From NCBI GenBank assembly GCA_029204225.1, contig CM055110.1:47900921-47964920 (forward strand): a stretch of DNA of 64,000 nucleotides. Reading direction: 5' to 3'. Under the pieces are notes generated by a model that saw nothing but the letters and a program-made list of their open reading frames with translations, was not told the origin of the DNA and made no database searches. Of the stretch, positions 49,406 through 59,495 are shown one piece after another. The DNA is from Diphasiastrum complanatum. Its lineage: Eukaryota > Streptophyta > Lycopodiopsida > Lycopodiales > Lycopodiaceae. How positions within the stretch are numbered: position 1 is the first letter of the stretch; the number at the start of each line of letters is the position of its first letter. The position numbers were made by a program, and so were the translations under genes.

Positions 49406-50175
49406 TGTGTTGCGAGGGCATGGCATCCTGCGTGTATAAGCCCATGGCCCAATGAGACGCAATTAGAGTTGTAAATAAAATCAACTTGACTTGGGCCTTG
49501 GAATTAAAATAAAACTAGAGGCCCAATGTCATTTTTAAACTTAGAGATCACTTTTTAGAGTTGGGTCCAAATTGGGACTCACATGAATCTTGTGATTTCT
49601 AATGTACTTTTTGTGGACCCTTGGATCAAGTTGGGTCCAAAATGAATGGATAGGATCATTGTGAATATTAGCCAATAAGATTGAGAGGCAAGGGCCTTCC
49701 CCATTTTATAAAAAGGCACCATTTGTACACTATTTTCATGCTTAATGAGAAGGAGGAAACTCTACCATTTTTGGAAGAGAAGCATCCTCATTTGCTATTC
49801 ACTACTTGCTATTGCTCTTGATTGTGTTTTCCATTGCATTCTATTTCCATGTTTATTGTTTGCCATAGTGAATGTTTTTCCATTAGCAAGCATAAGGAGC
49901 ATTTGAGCTAACCTCCACCCTCACTCTCTATCTCTCTCTTTCTCTTCCCTTCTCAATCTCTTCTTCTCCATTCCTTCTCTTCAACCCAAAACCATGATGA
50001 ATGTTAGTGTAGAGGAGTAGAGTTAAAGAGGAGTAGTATAGTGGTGAGTAGAGTTAAGGGAGAAAGTAGGAAATTTACTAAAAGTAGCATCTATGCATAG
50101 TTAGGTACCTATCCAATGATCTAACCTTTGTTGACAAGCGGAAAGGCTATACTACGAGAGATCTTCGACCCCACA
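49406..50175 (+). mobile_element. Gypsy 5' LTR of the + strand element (left border uncertain)
   Basis: The right end is firm: CCCCACA at 50169-50175, then G, then the PBS. A TATAAAAAG box at 49707-49715 fits an LTR promoter. The left end is guessed at TGTGTTGCG (49406); TGTTGCG at 49408 is an alternative. No second copy was found downstream of pol. Confidence 0.5.
49707..49715 (+). promoter_or_regulatory. TATA box in the gypsy LTR
   Basis: TATAAAAAG in a GGCCTTCCCCATTT context. Transcription would begin about 30 bases downstream, giving an R-U5 of some 430 bp before the PBS. Confidence 0.55.
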
Positions 50176-50176
50176 G

Positions 50177-50193
50177 TGGCGCCGTTGCCGGGG
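50177..50193 (+). other. Primer-binding site, tRNA-Asp type
   Basis: TGGCGCCGTTGCCGGGG, one base after the LTR. It differs by one base from the complement of the plant tRNA-Asp 3' end as I recall it (GTTGCC for GTCGCC). This is the best-preserved PBS of its family in the window. Confidence 0.85.
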
Positions 50194-51507
50194 ATAGCTT
50201 TCCACTAACTAGTTTAGCTGTATTTTAGCTATTTTCATGTTTTTAGAGTAGTCTAGGTAGATTTTTGAGAGTTTAGAGTTAGTTTTCTGTATTTTTTTGT
50301 GTTTGGACTATTCACAGCTAGCGGAGGAGGTGTGAGAGGGTAGAGGAGGCCCTGAACAACCTCTAAGGGCTTGAAACCCAAACCAAAAATCCAAAAAAAA
50401 ACTCAAAAAAAAACACACCAATCTGCATTTTGGGGGAAAAAGAGCCAAAAAAAATTCATCAGATTTTTATATCTCCAGAATCAGTGGAAATTAACCCTTG
50501 CATGACTGGAAGCAACTCCAGGGTACTGTCCTAGACGTGCATAAAAGCCTACAAGAGTTAGTTCCAAGCAGATTGTAAAAATCAGAGAAAAATCATAAAA
50601 AATTCAAAAAACCCTTGAAAAAATCCAAAAAAAATTCAAATCTTCATAAGAACTCTCGCAGAGCCCTCTGAAGTTCCATCTCAGTGAGACCAGGACACAG
50701 AGAAGCTTGCGAGAGTTAGTTTGATGATTAAGTGCCTGTGCGAGAGTTCCCAGTGAAAAAAAGACGGGAAAGTACCAGAAAACCCTCGCAGACAGTGAAA
50801 TTTTCAGTTCCAGTGGTCAAGAACTCTCATAGAGGATTTTGAAGTTCCATCTTAGTGAGACCAGGACACAAAAGAGCTTGCGAGAGTTATTTTGATTCCA
50901 GTGAGCAGAAAATTGGATTTAAGTGCTAAAAAATCACTAAAAAGTGAAGATCCAACAAATCCTTCTAGTAAGAACTCTCGCAGACCCTCTCAATCGATTC
51001 AGAATGTCAAAATAGATCAATGATGAAGCCTGCGAGAGTTAGTATGGAGATCTGGTGAAGATCAAGCACAAAAAGTGATTTTGAACCCTCGCAGGCAGTG
51101 AAATTTTCACTTCTTGTGAGAGTTAACTCTCGCAGAGAATTCTATAGTGAGATCTGACCCAGATCCAGCTACTGGGAAGCTTGTGAGAGTTACTTCTCAG
51201 AGATCTGAAAGATATCAAATTTTTTACCTGCAAAAACAGCTAAAGAACCCTCGCACAGCCAACTCTCGCACAGCCAACCCTCGCACAAGATAACTCTCGC
51301 AGACCAGATCAGTGGAAAGATCTACATCAGATCTAGCTACTATCAAAATCTCAGGTCAGTCAGTACAAGGAGTAAAAAGTTATCAAGGAAAAACCACCGT
51401 AAAAGGCCAAAATTCATTCTGGCCGATCAGATCGATCAGATCCTTGAAGATCCAGACTGCATCCTACTGTATAAGCAAGATCCAATCACTTTGGAACCCA
51501 CCATCGG
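50194..51507 (+). mobile_element. Gypsy leader with an AACTCTCGCAG / GCGAGAGTT motif array
   Basis: A 1.3-kb untranslated leader. From 50640 to 51310 it carries about 16 copies of AACTCTCGCAG, AACCCTCGCAG or the complementary GCGAGAGTT, in both orientations. Larger units also repeat, such as GAAGTTCCATCT..AGTGAGACCAGGACACA (near 50670 and 50840). The same motif returns after pol at 58.0-59.3 kb. Confidence 0.85.
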
Positions 51508-53040
51508 ATGAATCTGAGATCGGGACGATCAATAGCACGAAGAATAGCAAATCAGGCACCACAACTTCCCAGATTAGCGACTACGCAACAAGAGGCAGAA
51601 TCGGAACCAGCACCAATGGATCCAATGGGCCAACCCGTACCTGTCGCACCCTTGCATGCAGTTCGGAGAGCACCACGGATGAAAATACCAAAATACGACG
51701 GATCATCAGATCTCATCCGATTCCTCCAGATCTACGAGCAAGCTTGTGAAATCTACGGCGAACGGACACCTGCAGAGAAGTTGATGCTATTCCCCATGTT
51801 CTTACTTGCAGTGGCTCAGGATTGGTTTTTTAACCTGTCAAAGGAAGAGAAAACCACCTGGGAAGCGGTTAAAGCAGCTCTCATTACGTGCTTTAAACCA
51901 AGAAAGTTCATGGAAGACTCGTTTCTCCTGCTGAGCAAAGTCAAGATGGGAAAACGAGAAAGGGTCTGGGACTATATTGAATGAGTCAAACATCTACGAT
52001 TCGAGTGCAGTGCAGCCCTTACTCCCGATCATGCTGTAATCATGTGGTTCCTTGTTGGATTACCACGAAGCATCAGAAGAGAACTGAAATGACAGGAGCA
52101 GTATGCTACTCTGCAAGAAACTATGGAAATGCCATCAGGAAAGAGGATGAGGGATCTGACGACGAATATCCTTCCACCCACACTCCTACTTCCTCGATCG
52201 CATCATCATCATCAAACCCATCTGCTCTATCCACAGAACTGATGTTGGAGCAAATGACAAAATTATACAAATAGCAGATGGAGCAACTTACGGCGCAGTT
52301 TGACCAGAAACTAAAGGCCTTACAAGGAACTGTAGCAGTAACTCCACATCAACCATAACCAAACCAACTACAGTATCCTTGACGAGAAAATGTATGGTGT
52401 TCAATATGCACGCAAAACCATACAGTGAACGAGTGTCCAGTCCTAAAGCAAAATCTGAGACTGACACATGGATTCTGCCATCTGTGCAATGCAACATTGC
52501 ACGATACGGCATTTTGTCCGTTTAACCCCAGGGTTGTTTAACAGAAGAGAAGTCCTTATCATACTTCTTATCCTTATCATCAAGGGGCACCTGACGCGGC
52601 ACCAAGGTATGGCGCACCCAATCAACCACAACGCATGGCCTTACTTGCTCCACCAGGGCCAGCCAATCAACAAGTGGCCCATGTAAACCTGACAGCAGCG
52701 GAACAAGAAATGCAAATGCCACCTCAACCTGAGCAGCAACAGTGGTACGGACCAGATGAACCATTTATGGATCCTGCCATAAATGAATATGTTTCGGCCT
52801 ATGCAGCTCAAACTCAACGTCAAGGTGGAAGGCTGCTACGGATGCAGAAAAGGACACAGAATTGCAGAATGTCCCTACAAGGGACAATATACAACCTCCT
52901 GCGGGGATTGCGATTATGGACACTGTTTCAAGAATTGTCCATTTAAACCTAGAACCAGTGCACCTCTTAACCTCGTTGCCATACAGCAACCAACAGTTCC
53001 AGCGGGGATGCCATCGAAAGGTCGACAAGACCACGCTCCT
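51508..53040 (+). pseudogene. Gypsy gag with four zinc knuckles, + strand element
   Basis: ATG 51508 starts MNLRSGRSIARRI. The capsid reads IPKYDGSSDLIRFLQIYEQ and WEAVKAALITCFKPRKF. A TGA at 51982-51984 interrupts it, and the frame then resumes as VKHLRFECSAALTPD and FLVGLPRSIRREL. Knuckles follow in broken frames: WCSICTQNHTVNEC (52395-52438), FCHLCNATLHDTAFC (52471-52518), CYGCRKGHRIAEC (about 52830-52870) and CGDCDYGHCFKNC (about 52900-52940). A Gln-rich spacer separates the two pairs. Four CCHC motifs are more than the usual one or two. Confidence 0.88.
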
Positions 53041-53045
53041 GTGTT

Positions 53046-54581
53046 ATGCAAGCACATAAGAGGAAGGAAGTGGCTCCCTCGCCACCACCATCAGTCACTG
53101 ACGACCAACCCTCAACTTCAGCGCCATATCCAAATGTGAGGGAAGAGAGAAGACAGTACCAGAAAATAAGACACTGGGTACAAAAAGCACAAGAGGAGAA
53201 AAAAGAGCAAGAACGAAACAATCTCACAGAACCTCCAGTCGGCGTCGAACGGGAACCGCAAGCTGGCTCACCACTGTGCACTGATCAAAATGATCGGTTG
53301 CACCAACATGAACCACCTTTTCACATGGTGGAGCCCGAGGAACCACGCACTGAAAGGCTCACACTTTTGTTGTCAAGCCATGTTAGTTTACCACTCGGAG
53401 AACTACTACGGATTGCACCACAAGCGAAAAGCCTTCTAGCTGAATGGGCCAAAGCGGATGAGGAGCCAGTAGCGCTTGAGCCCATATATTGTGCAGGCTA
53501 TGATGAAACAAGTAACATCCTCCACATCGGAGCAGCATGGGAAAGTGAGGAACACAACATTACTTTATCAATCAAACACAAGAGATACGAGGATGAGGCA
53601 ACAGTGATAGATGGAGGATCGGGTGTCAATCTGATCTCCACTACTTTGTACAAAAAATGGGATCTACAAGGATTGAAGCCAGCAAGATTCGCCATCAAGC
53701 TGGCAGATCAATCCTGTGTGAAACCAAAAGGTGTAGTTGCTGATATTCCCGTAAAGATAGCAGGCATGCAGTATGTGATTACTTTTGTGGTCATGGATAT
53801 ACCTGAATCTCCATCTGCATACCATGTTTTACTGGGAAGACCATGGTTGAGGACTGCACAAGTAGTACACAACTGGGGTACAGGGAAACTCACCTTCGAG
53901 AACAGAGAACAGGCTGTAAAGGTAGATCCAACCACATGGGCGGTGAAACCTATTGCACCCAAAGCTGATGACGGATCATCCACGACAGATCATACGATTG
54001 ATCGCCCAAGGCCAGCCAAGGGAGGTCACTATCATTCAGAGACGGATGTCATGAGATGGACGGATGCATTAGCAACTATTGACTGTCAGACATGTCAATA
54101 TGAATCAGATCCAGAACCGAGTACATCTTCACCCAAATGTTACACTATGGACACACCAATCACACTTGGGGTGAATATGATAAACGTAGCATGGCTGTCA
54201 GCGGAGCCGATTGAGAACCCAGTGGACGATGATCTAGTCCCTTGGCAACATGCTCTAACTTATAATAAGAATATTGAACTGACTGATGAACAAGTCCTAC
54301 ACCACATGGACCCATATCATTACGGAACCAAGAAGGTACCAGCTCAACCACCACAAAGGTCTGCTATGGAGAAAGTCTCAAGGATCGATCCACCCAAGGC
54401 ACCTGCAAATAAGAAGAATCAGTTGAAGCAACGCTATAACCAGGTGATCCGATGGAGTGACCTACCCAAAGAGGCAATAGCTACAGTAGACGTTGATATT
54501 CACAACCATGAGGCGAATGGCACAGCAGTCCCGAAGAAAGACAACAAGGATGAACCCACCAAAATGACAAAAAAAAGATAA
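53046..54581 (+). CDS. Gypsy protease ORF, 511 codons
   Basis: An uninterrupted frame with a charged, coiled N-terminal third (EERRQYQKIRHWVQKAQEEK). The retropepsin active site VIDGGSGVNLIST lies near residue 192 and LLGRPWLRTAQVVHN near residue 262. A long acidic, then basic C-terminal spacer ends in a Lys-rich tail. The retropepsin matures the gag-pol polyprotein (family knowledge). The N-terminal start may be internal to a longer gag-protease frame, since the frame opens upstream. It has no stop over 1.5 kb, unlike gag and RT of the same element. Confidence 0.85.
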   Translation: MQAHKRKEVAPSPPPSVTDDQPSTSAPYPNVREERRQYQKIRHWVQKAQEEKKEQERNNLTEPPVGVEREPQAGSPLCTDQNDRLHQHEPPFHMVEPEEPRTERLTLLLSSHVSLPLGELLRIAPQAKSLLAEWAKADEEPVALEPIYCAGYDETSNILHIGAAWESEEHNITLSIKHKRYEDEATVIDGGSGVNLISTTLYKKWDLQGLKPARFAIKLADQSCVKPKGVVADIPVKIAGMQYVITFVVMDIPESPSAYHVLLGRPWLRTAQVVHNWGTGKLTFENREQAVKVDPTTWAVKPIAPKADDGSSTTDHTIDRPRPAKGGHYHSETDVMRWTDALATIDCQTCQYESDPEPSTSSPKCYTMDTPITLGVNMINVAWLSAEPIENPVDDDLVPWQHALTYNKNIELTDEQVLHHMDPYHYGTKKVPAQPPQRSAMEKVSRIDPPKAPANKKNQLKQRYNQVIRWSDLPKEAIATVDVDIHNHEANGTAVPKKDNKDEPTKMTKKR

Positions 54582-54588
54582 AAAGAAG

Positions 54589-55903
54589 GTGTTGGATTCC
54601 TTGAAGTCAATCAAGTTGGACTCAGATACAGCGTCATCTTCTACACAGGTGACAGAAAATAAAAAAATGACCAGTCGAGCCAAGATCAATATGTTGAAAG
54701 AGGAATCTCGACGAGCTCCAGTTCACGAGATGTCTAATACTTTCAAGAATTATACATTGGACGATGTGGAAATCATGATGCCGCAAGCCCAACGAGAACC
54801 TGATCAAAGTCAGGCACCAGTGGAACAAGTCTTCGAGGGACCTGCGTGAACACAGCCGATGAATCTTGCGGAACCAGGAGAAGAAGAAAGGATAGTGCAT
54901 GTGGGAGAGCAGTTAACACCCACGCAGTTCAAGAGACTACGATCCTTGTTAGTGGAATATAAAGACTGTTTTGCCTGGAGCTATAGTGATCTAAAGGGCA
55001 TTCCGCCAACAGTAGTCCAACACACCATACCTTTGGTGGACGGAGCAGTTTCCAAGGTAAGCCATTACTACCGCTGCAATCCAAATTATACAGAACTGAT
55101 CAAGCAAGAGTTGCAGAAGCTTATGGATGCAGATTTCATTTACGAAATCGAGCACACATAATGGGTATCGCCGATAGTTATAGTACCCAAGAAGAATGGC
55201 AAAATGCGGATCTATGTGAATCTGAAGGCGCTTAATGCAGTCACCTAAAAGAACCATTTCCCTTTACCATTTACGGAAAGTGTCCTTGATAGAGTAGCTG
55301 GCGAAGAAGCCTAAAGTTTTCTGGATGGCTTCAGCATTACAACCAAGTGAAAATAGCCCCCCTGGACTAGCACAAGACAACATTTGTCATGGAATGGGGA
55401 GCTTATGCCTATAAACTGATGCCATTCGGACTTTGCAATGCCCCAAGCACTTTCCAACAAGTCATGCAGGCGGCATTCAAGGATTATTTGCAAAAATTTC
55501 TGAAAATTTTCTTGGACGATCTGTGCGTGGACCAGATTCAGAACACTTATCCAATTTGGAGAAGGTGCTACAAAAATGTCCTGAATACCAGATCTCCCTG
55601 AATCCAGAAAAATGTCAATTCTGGGTGACACATGGCTTGATACTCGTCTATATAGTGTCAAGACACAGAATCGCCACAGATCTATCAAAGATTAGGATCA
55701 TTATTAATCTACCACCACCGGGGACGATCCGCGAGGTCTACATTTTCATGGGTCATGCTCACTATTATAGGATCTTCATTCTTGATTTTGCGGAGTTAGC
55801 CAGACCAATTTACAAGCTCACAACGGATCCACATTGGAATGAGGAGGCTCTAAAGGCTTTCCAGAAGATTAAAGATGCATTGGTCTCAGCACCAATCTTA
55901 TGA
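54589..55903 (+). pseudogene. Gypsy reverse transcriptase, + strand element, with stops and shifts
   Basis: 54589-54849 is the linker (TFKNYTLDDVEIMMPQAQRE). 54859-55161 opens RT (SKVSHYYRCNPNYTELIKQ, FIYEIEHT). A TAA at 55159 replaces the Glu/Asp codon before WVSPIVIVPKKNG, and further stops occur near 55246 and 55312. 55389-55601 has MPFGLCNAPSTFQQVMQ and the catalytic FLDDL. 55433-55903 carries the thumb (ISLNPEKCQFWVTHG) in another frame. RT is not functional. Confidence 0.9.
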
Positions 55904-55930
55904 CCACCCAATTGGTCCATTGAGTTCCAC

Positions 55931-56350
55931 GTGCATACGGATGCATCAAAGTATGCAGTTGGAGCAGTCTTAACCCAGCCAGGTGAACACAAAAAGGATT
56001 TTCCAATCCGATTTGCGAGCCGACAGCTCAGTGATATCGAAATGAATTATTCAACCACAGAGCGAGAAGCACTGGCAATGATCTATGCGGTTAAGAAGTT
56101 TCGACACTATTTGATGGCCACACATTTTGCTTTTTATACGGACCATCAACCCTTGCTATATCTCGTTAATAAAACTTGCAACACCGGGAGAATCACCAGA
56201 TGGCTCCTTCTATTGTTGGAATTTGATTTTCGAATAGTAGTTTGCAAGGGAAAACAACACTACATGGCAGATCATGTGTCACGAATCAAGAGAAAGGAGA
56301 TTGCAACCCAATCCGACGATGAGCTGGCGATGCTGCCTTATTTTACGTAG
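55931..56350 (+). CDS. Gypsy RNase H domain, open
   Basis: 140 open codons with the catalytic acidic residues of retroelement RNase H: HTDASKYAVGAVL, TEREALAMIYAVKKF, YTDHQPLLYLVNKT and the later HYMADHVSRI. It degrades RNA in the RNA/DNA hybrid during reverse transcription (family knowledge). It is in the same frame as the thumb only after a break near 55903. Confidence 0.85.
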   Translation: MHTDASKYAVGAVLTQPGEHKKDFPIRFASRQLSDIEMNYSTTEREALAMIYAVKKFRHYLMATHFAFYTDHQPLLYLVNKTCNTGRITRWLLLLLEFDFRIVVCKGKQHYMADHVSRIKRKEIATQSDDELAMLPYFT

Positions 56351-57598
56351 ACACGGTACCAGAATGGGTTGCCGACATTGTTGAATATCTAATGCGGATC
56401 ACTACCAAAGGCGAAACAGCGGAAATTGATCTTGAAGGCTAGACCTTATCAGCTGATTACCGGCCAATGGTACCAAAGAGGTCCAGACGAAATTTTTCGG
56501 CGGTGTATTCTTCCTCATGAGACCACCTAGATCATTTCTCTTTCACATGAAGGCATGGGTGGAGGTCATTTTGCATCTAACATTATAGTTCGCAAGATCC
56601 TGCAATCGGGATGTTGGTGGCCAACGATTCATAAAGATACGGAGGAATACTTGAAAAAGTGCAATGTGTGCCAAAGGGCAAGGAGACCAACGAGATTGAA
56701 CTATAATCTATTGCACCCAGGCTTAGCCCAAGCACCGTTCAAAAAATGGGGATTGGATTATATTGGTCCAATTCACCCTGCAGCAAGGAGCTCCCAGGTT
56801 CGATACATAATCGTAGCCACAGACTACCTCACCAAATGGGTCAAAGCCAAGGCAGTAAGAGTAGTTGATGCTAGGACCACTGCCAAGTTCCTTTATGAAA
56901 ATATCATTGTGCGCTTCGGATGTCCGATGGAACTAGTCAGTGATCGCGGAAGCCATTTTATCAACGAGACCATCAAGGTCCTATTGAAGGAATTCTTATT
57001 GATCCACAGAACCAGTACGCCTTATTATCCTCGGGGTAATGGGCAAGTAGAATCATCCAATAAGATCATGTGTAGCGTGCTCACAAAAACAATTGAAGCT
57101 AGCAGATCAGATTGGGAACACAAGTTGCATGCTGCACTGTGGGCATTCAGGACAGCATATAAAGGGAGCACTGATCAAACACCCTTCCAATTGGTATATG
57201 GTCAGAATGTTGTGATGCCAGTAGAGTTTTTAGTTCCTTCATTAAGGATTTCCACCACGCAACGTCTTAATGAGTCCAAATCTCTACAGCTACGCCACGA
57301 AGCTCTGCATAAACTCTATGAAACACGCTTACTATTGTGCATGCTGGCAGCTGAAAAGGAAAGACGCAAATCTTGGCATGATCGCAGATTACAAAAAAAG
57401 GATCTTCGTTCAGGAGATCTAGTCCTGATGTATAAAACCAAGGCGATCAAGGGGAAGTTAAAATTCACAGGCGAAGGTCCTTATAGGATCAAGGAAATTC
57501 TTAATCATGGGGCCGTGAACTTAGAAAAGCTAGATGGGATGCCATTCAACACACCCATCAACGGTAGCCGGTTGCACAAGTACTGGCCACCACAGTGA
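56351..57598 (+). CDS. Gypsy integrase, nearly intact
   Basis: Frame 56555-57598 is open for 347 codons. It holds HEGMGGGHFAS-type zinc finger residues with CNVCQRARRP, and the core with WGLDYIGPI, LVSDRGSHF and NGQVESSNK, that is, the three catalytic acids D, D and E. The C-terminal part reads GPYRIKEILNHGAVNLEKL and ends HKYWPPQ. The upstream N-terminal part (56351-56554) has a stop near 56527. The complete DDE triad and full C-terminus make this the best-preserved enzyme in the window. No chromodomain is visible. Confidence 0.9.
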
Positions 57599-59495
57599 GA
57601 CAGATCCAGATTGGGGGTGGCACATTACAAGAAGCTAATCTGCTTAGCCATCATCGCTAGATCTAAGGAGATCAAGCCAAATCAAGCTAAATCCATCAAG
57701 CTTCAGCCAGATCTGGCAAGATCGAAGAAATCCATTAGAATCCAAGGAGGATCCAGATCCTGATAGGATAAAAAAAAAAAGCAGATCATCAGATTGACTG
57801 ACTACCAAGAATCCATCAGAACTTCCAGAGCACCACCATCAGTCAGATCAAGCTGTATGAAGCTGATTACCAGTTTACAAAAGTTAAAAATTAGAAAATC
57901 TCAAGATCTCGTCAAAAAACACTCTGAAAGAGCACTTTTTTCATGATTTTTTGAGATCCCCTAGGAGATAGCTCTTGAAAATTGGACAGTCATCAGATCT
58001 GACCTAGATGCATCCATGAAAATCTTTGCGAGAGTTCCTGATGGAGGAGTCATCATTTTTTAGTGTATGCGAGAGTTCCCAAAAGCTGAATTTTCAGAAC
58101 CCTCGCAGTGCATCAAGATCATCTTACCAACTCTTGCAAGGTGCCTAAATGGAATCAGAACAGTGAAATTAGCCAGCCTACATGGTCTGATCTTGAAAAT
58201 CCAATCACAGAAACAAGTTGTGCGAGAGATCACTTCTTGCAAGAGTTGAACCCTCGAAGACAGCCTTAACCCTCACAGAACCTTCACATAGCAGTCAAAT
58301 CACCTTCTGAACTCTCGCAGGCTTCCCTGAGGTCTTAGAATTTTGTGAAGAAGGTGCCTGCCAAAATTTGGGTGGAACTGAATAAGGGAAAGTGAATTTC
58401 ACCTAATACCACTCTAAATTCCGCTATATAATACCCTTTTATGTTGAATTGCTACATGTTTAACAATCAATACTTCTTAGAATAGTTTAGGTCTGAATTA
58501 TCACAAATCTACCTCACTTCTATCACTATTGTATAGGTTCTAGGTAATGGCGTGCATGACCAATGATAATGATGTTCCAAAACAATAATTATCTTACGGT
58601 TTGAAGCTGGCATCACTTATTCTTGCAATCGATTGCAAGGGATTTATCTTCTTCCCAATGAGTGATGGTTTGGTCTAGTTTGGTGGAGAGAGGAGGTTAA
58701 AAGACGAAAAATAGAAAAACAATGGATATCGGGTGAATGGAGGTGGAACAGAGGGGTACGAGGCTGGAATTGGTGGTAAAAAGTGATTAGAATTTTATGT
58801 ATAAAATTTGGGAGCGTCTTGAGACAATTGAAAATTTGAAAAGAGATTCGCTAGGTAATGTGACAAATGACTCGAATTTCTTGCTTATATTAAGAGAAAT
58901 TAGAGTGCGTATTAGGAGTACACTTTCCACAACCCAATTTCATACCAAATTTGGCAGGGACCTTCTTCATGATTTTCTAAGACTCCAGAGAAGTTGGCGA
59001 GAGTTCAGAAGCTACTTTGCCTACCATGCGAGGGTTCTAAAAGTCATGTGAGAATTCAACTCTCGCATGAAGGAACTCTCGCCCAACTTGATGTTGTTAT
59101 TAGATTTTCAAGATCCAACCTTATAGGCAGGTCAATCTGACTGCTCTGACTCCATTTATATTGCTTGCAAATGCTGGTATGATGATCTTGATGGCATGCG
59201 AAGGTTCTAAAGCTTCTGCTTAACTAAACTCTAGCAGATGTCCTTTTTTATTGTTCCTTCACAAGTAACTCTCGCAAAGCTTTCTGTAGATCCATTTGGG
59301 TCGGATCTAGCTATGGTGAGTTGTTCGAGAGTTCTTATGAAGATCTGGTAGTTGATCCACCACTTTAAGTGAATTTTTCTTTTGTTTTTGTTAAATTTTT
59401 ATAGATTTTCAAGTTTGATCTACATCATCAAAAGATTTCTATTGTCAGACGGTGTTCTGTTGATCTTATCTGGATCTAGATCCTGAATAGATCTT
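57599..59495 (+). mobile_element. Post-pol non-coding region with the CTCTCGCAG motif
   Basis: No gene is supported. The motif AACTCTCGCAG or GCGAGAGTT, with variants, occurs about 15 times from 58020 to 59330, in both orientations, as in the leader. It is interrupted by a fold-back element at 58334-58981. A polypurine-like AGATTGGGGGTGGCA lies at 57609-57623, but no 3' LTR follows. Confidence 0.65.
58334..58981. mobile_element. 648-bp fold-back or MITE-like element
   Basis: Left end 58334-58371 and right end 58981-58945 are inverted copies (CTTAGAA, then GAAGAAGGT, CCTGCC and AAATTTGG), matching at about 32 of 38 positions. The CTCTCGCAG motif of the surrounding sequence is absent inside. 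The 84-residue open frame near the right end shows no known domain. I could not find a clear target duplication, so the superfamily is unknown. Confidence 0.6.

Noticed and set aside
50194-50640. Possible tRNA or snoRNA gene in the leader
   Set aside because: No cloverleaf, A/B box pair or C/D or H/ACA box arrangement could be seen.
58067-58249. 60-residue frame in the post-pol region
   Set aside because: Spans the CTCTCGCAG motif region in which short frames open on both strands; no domain.
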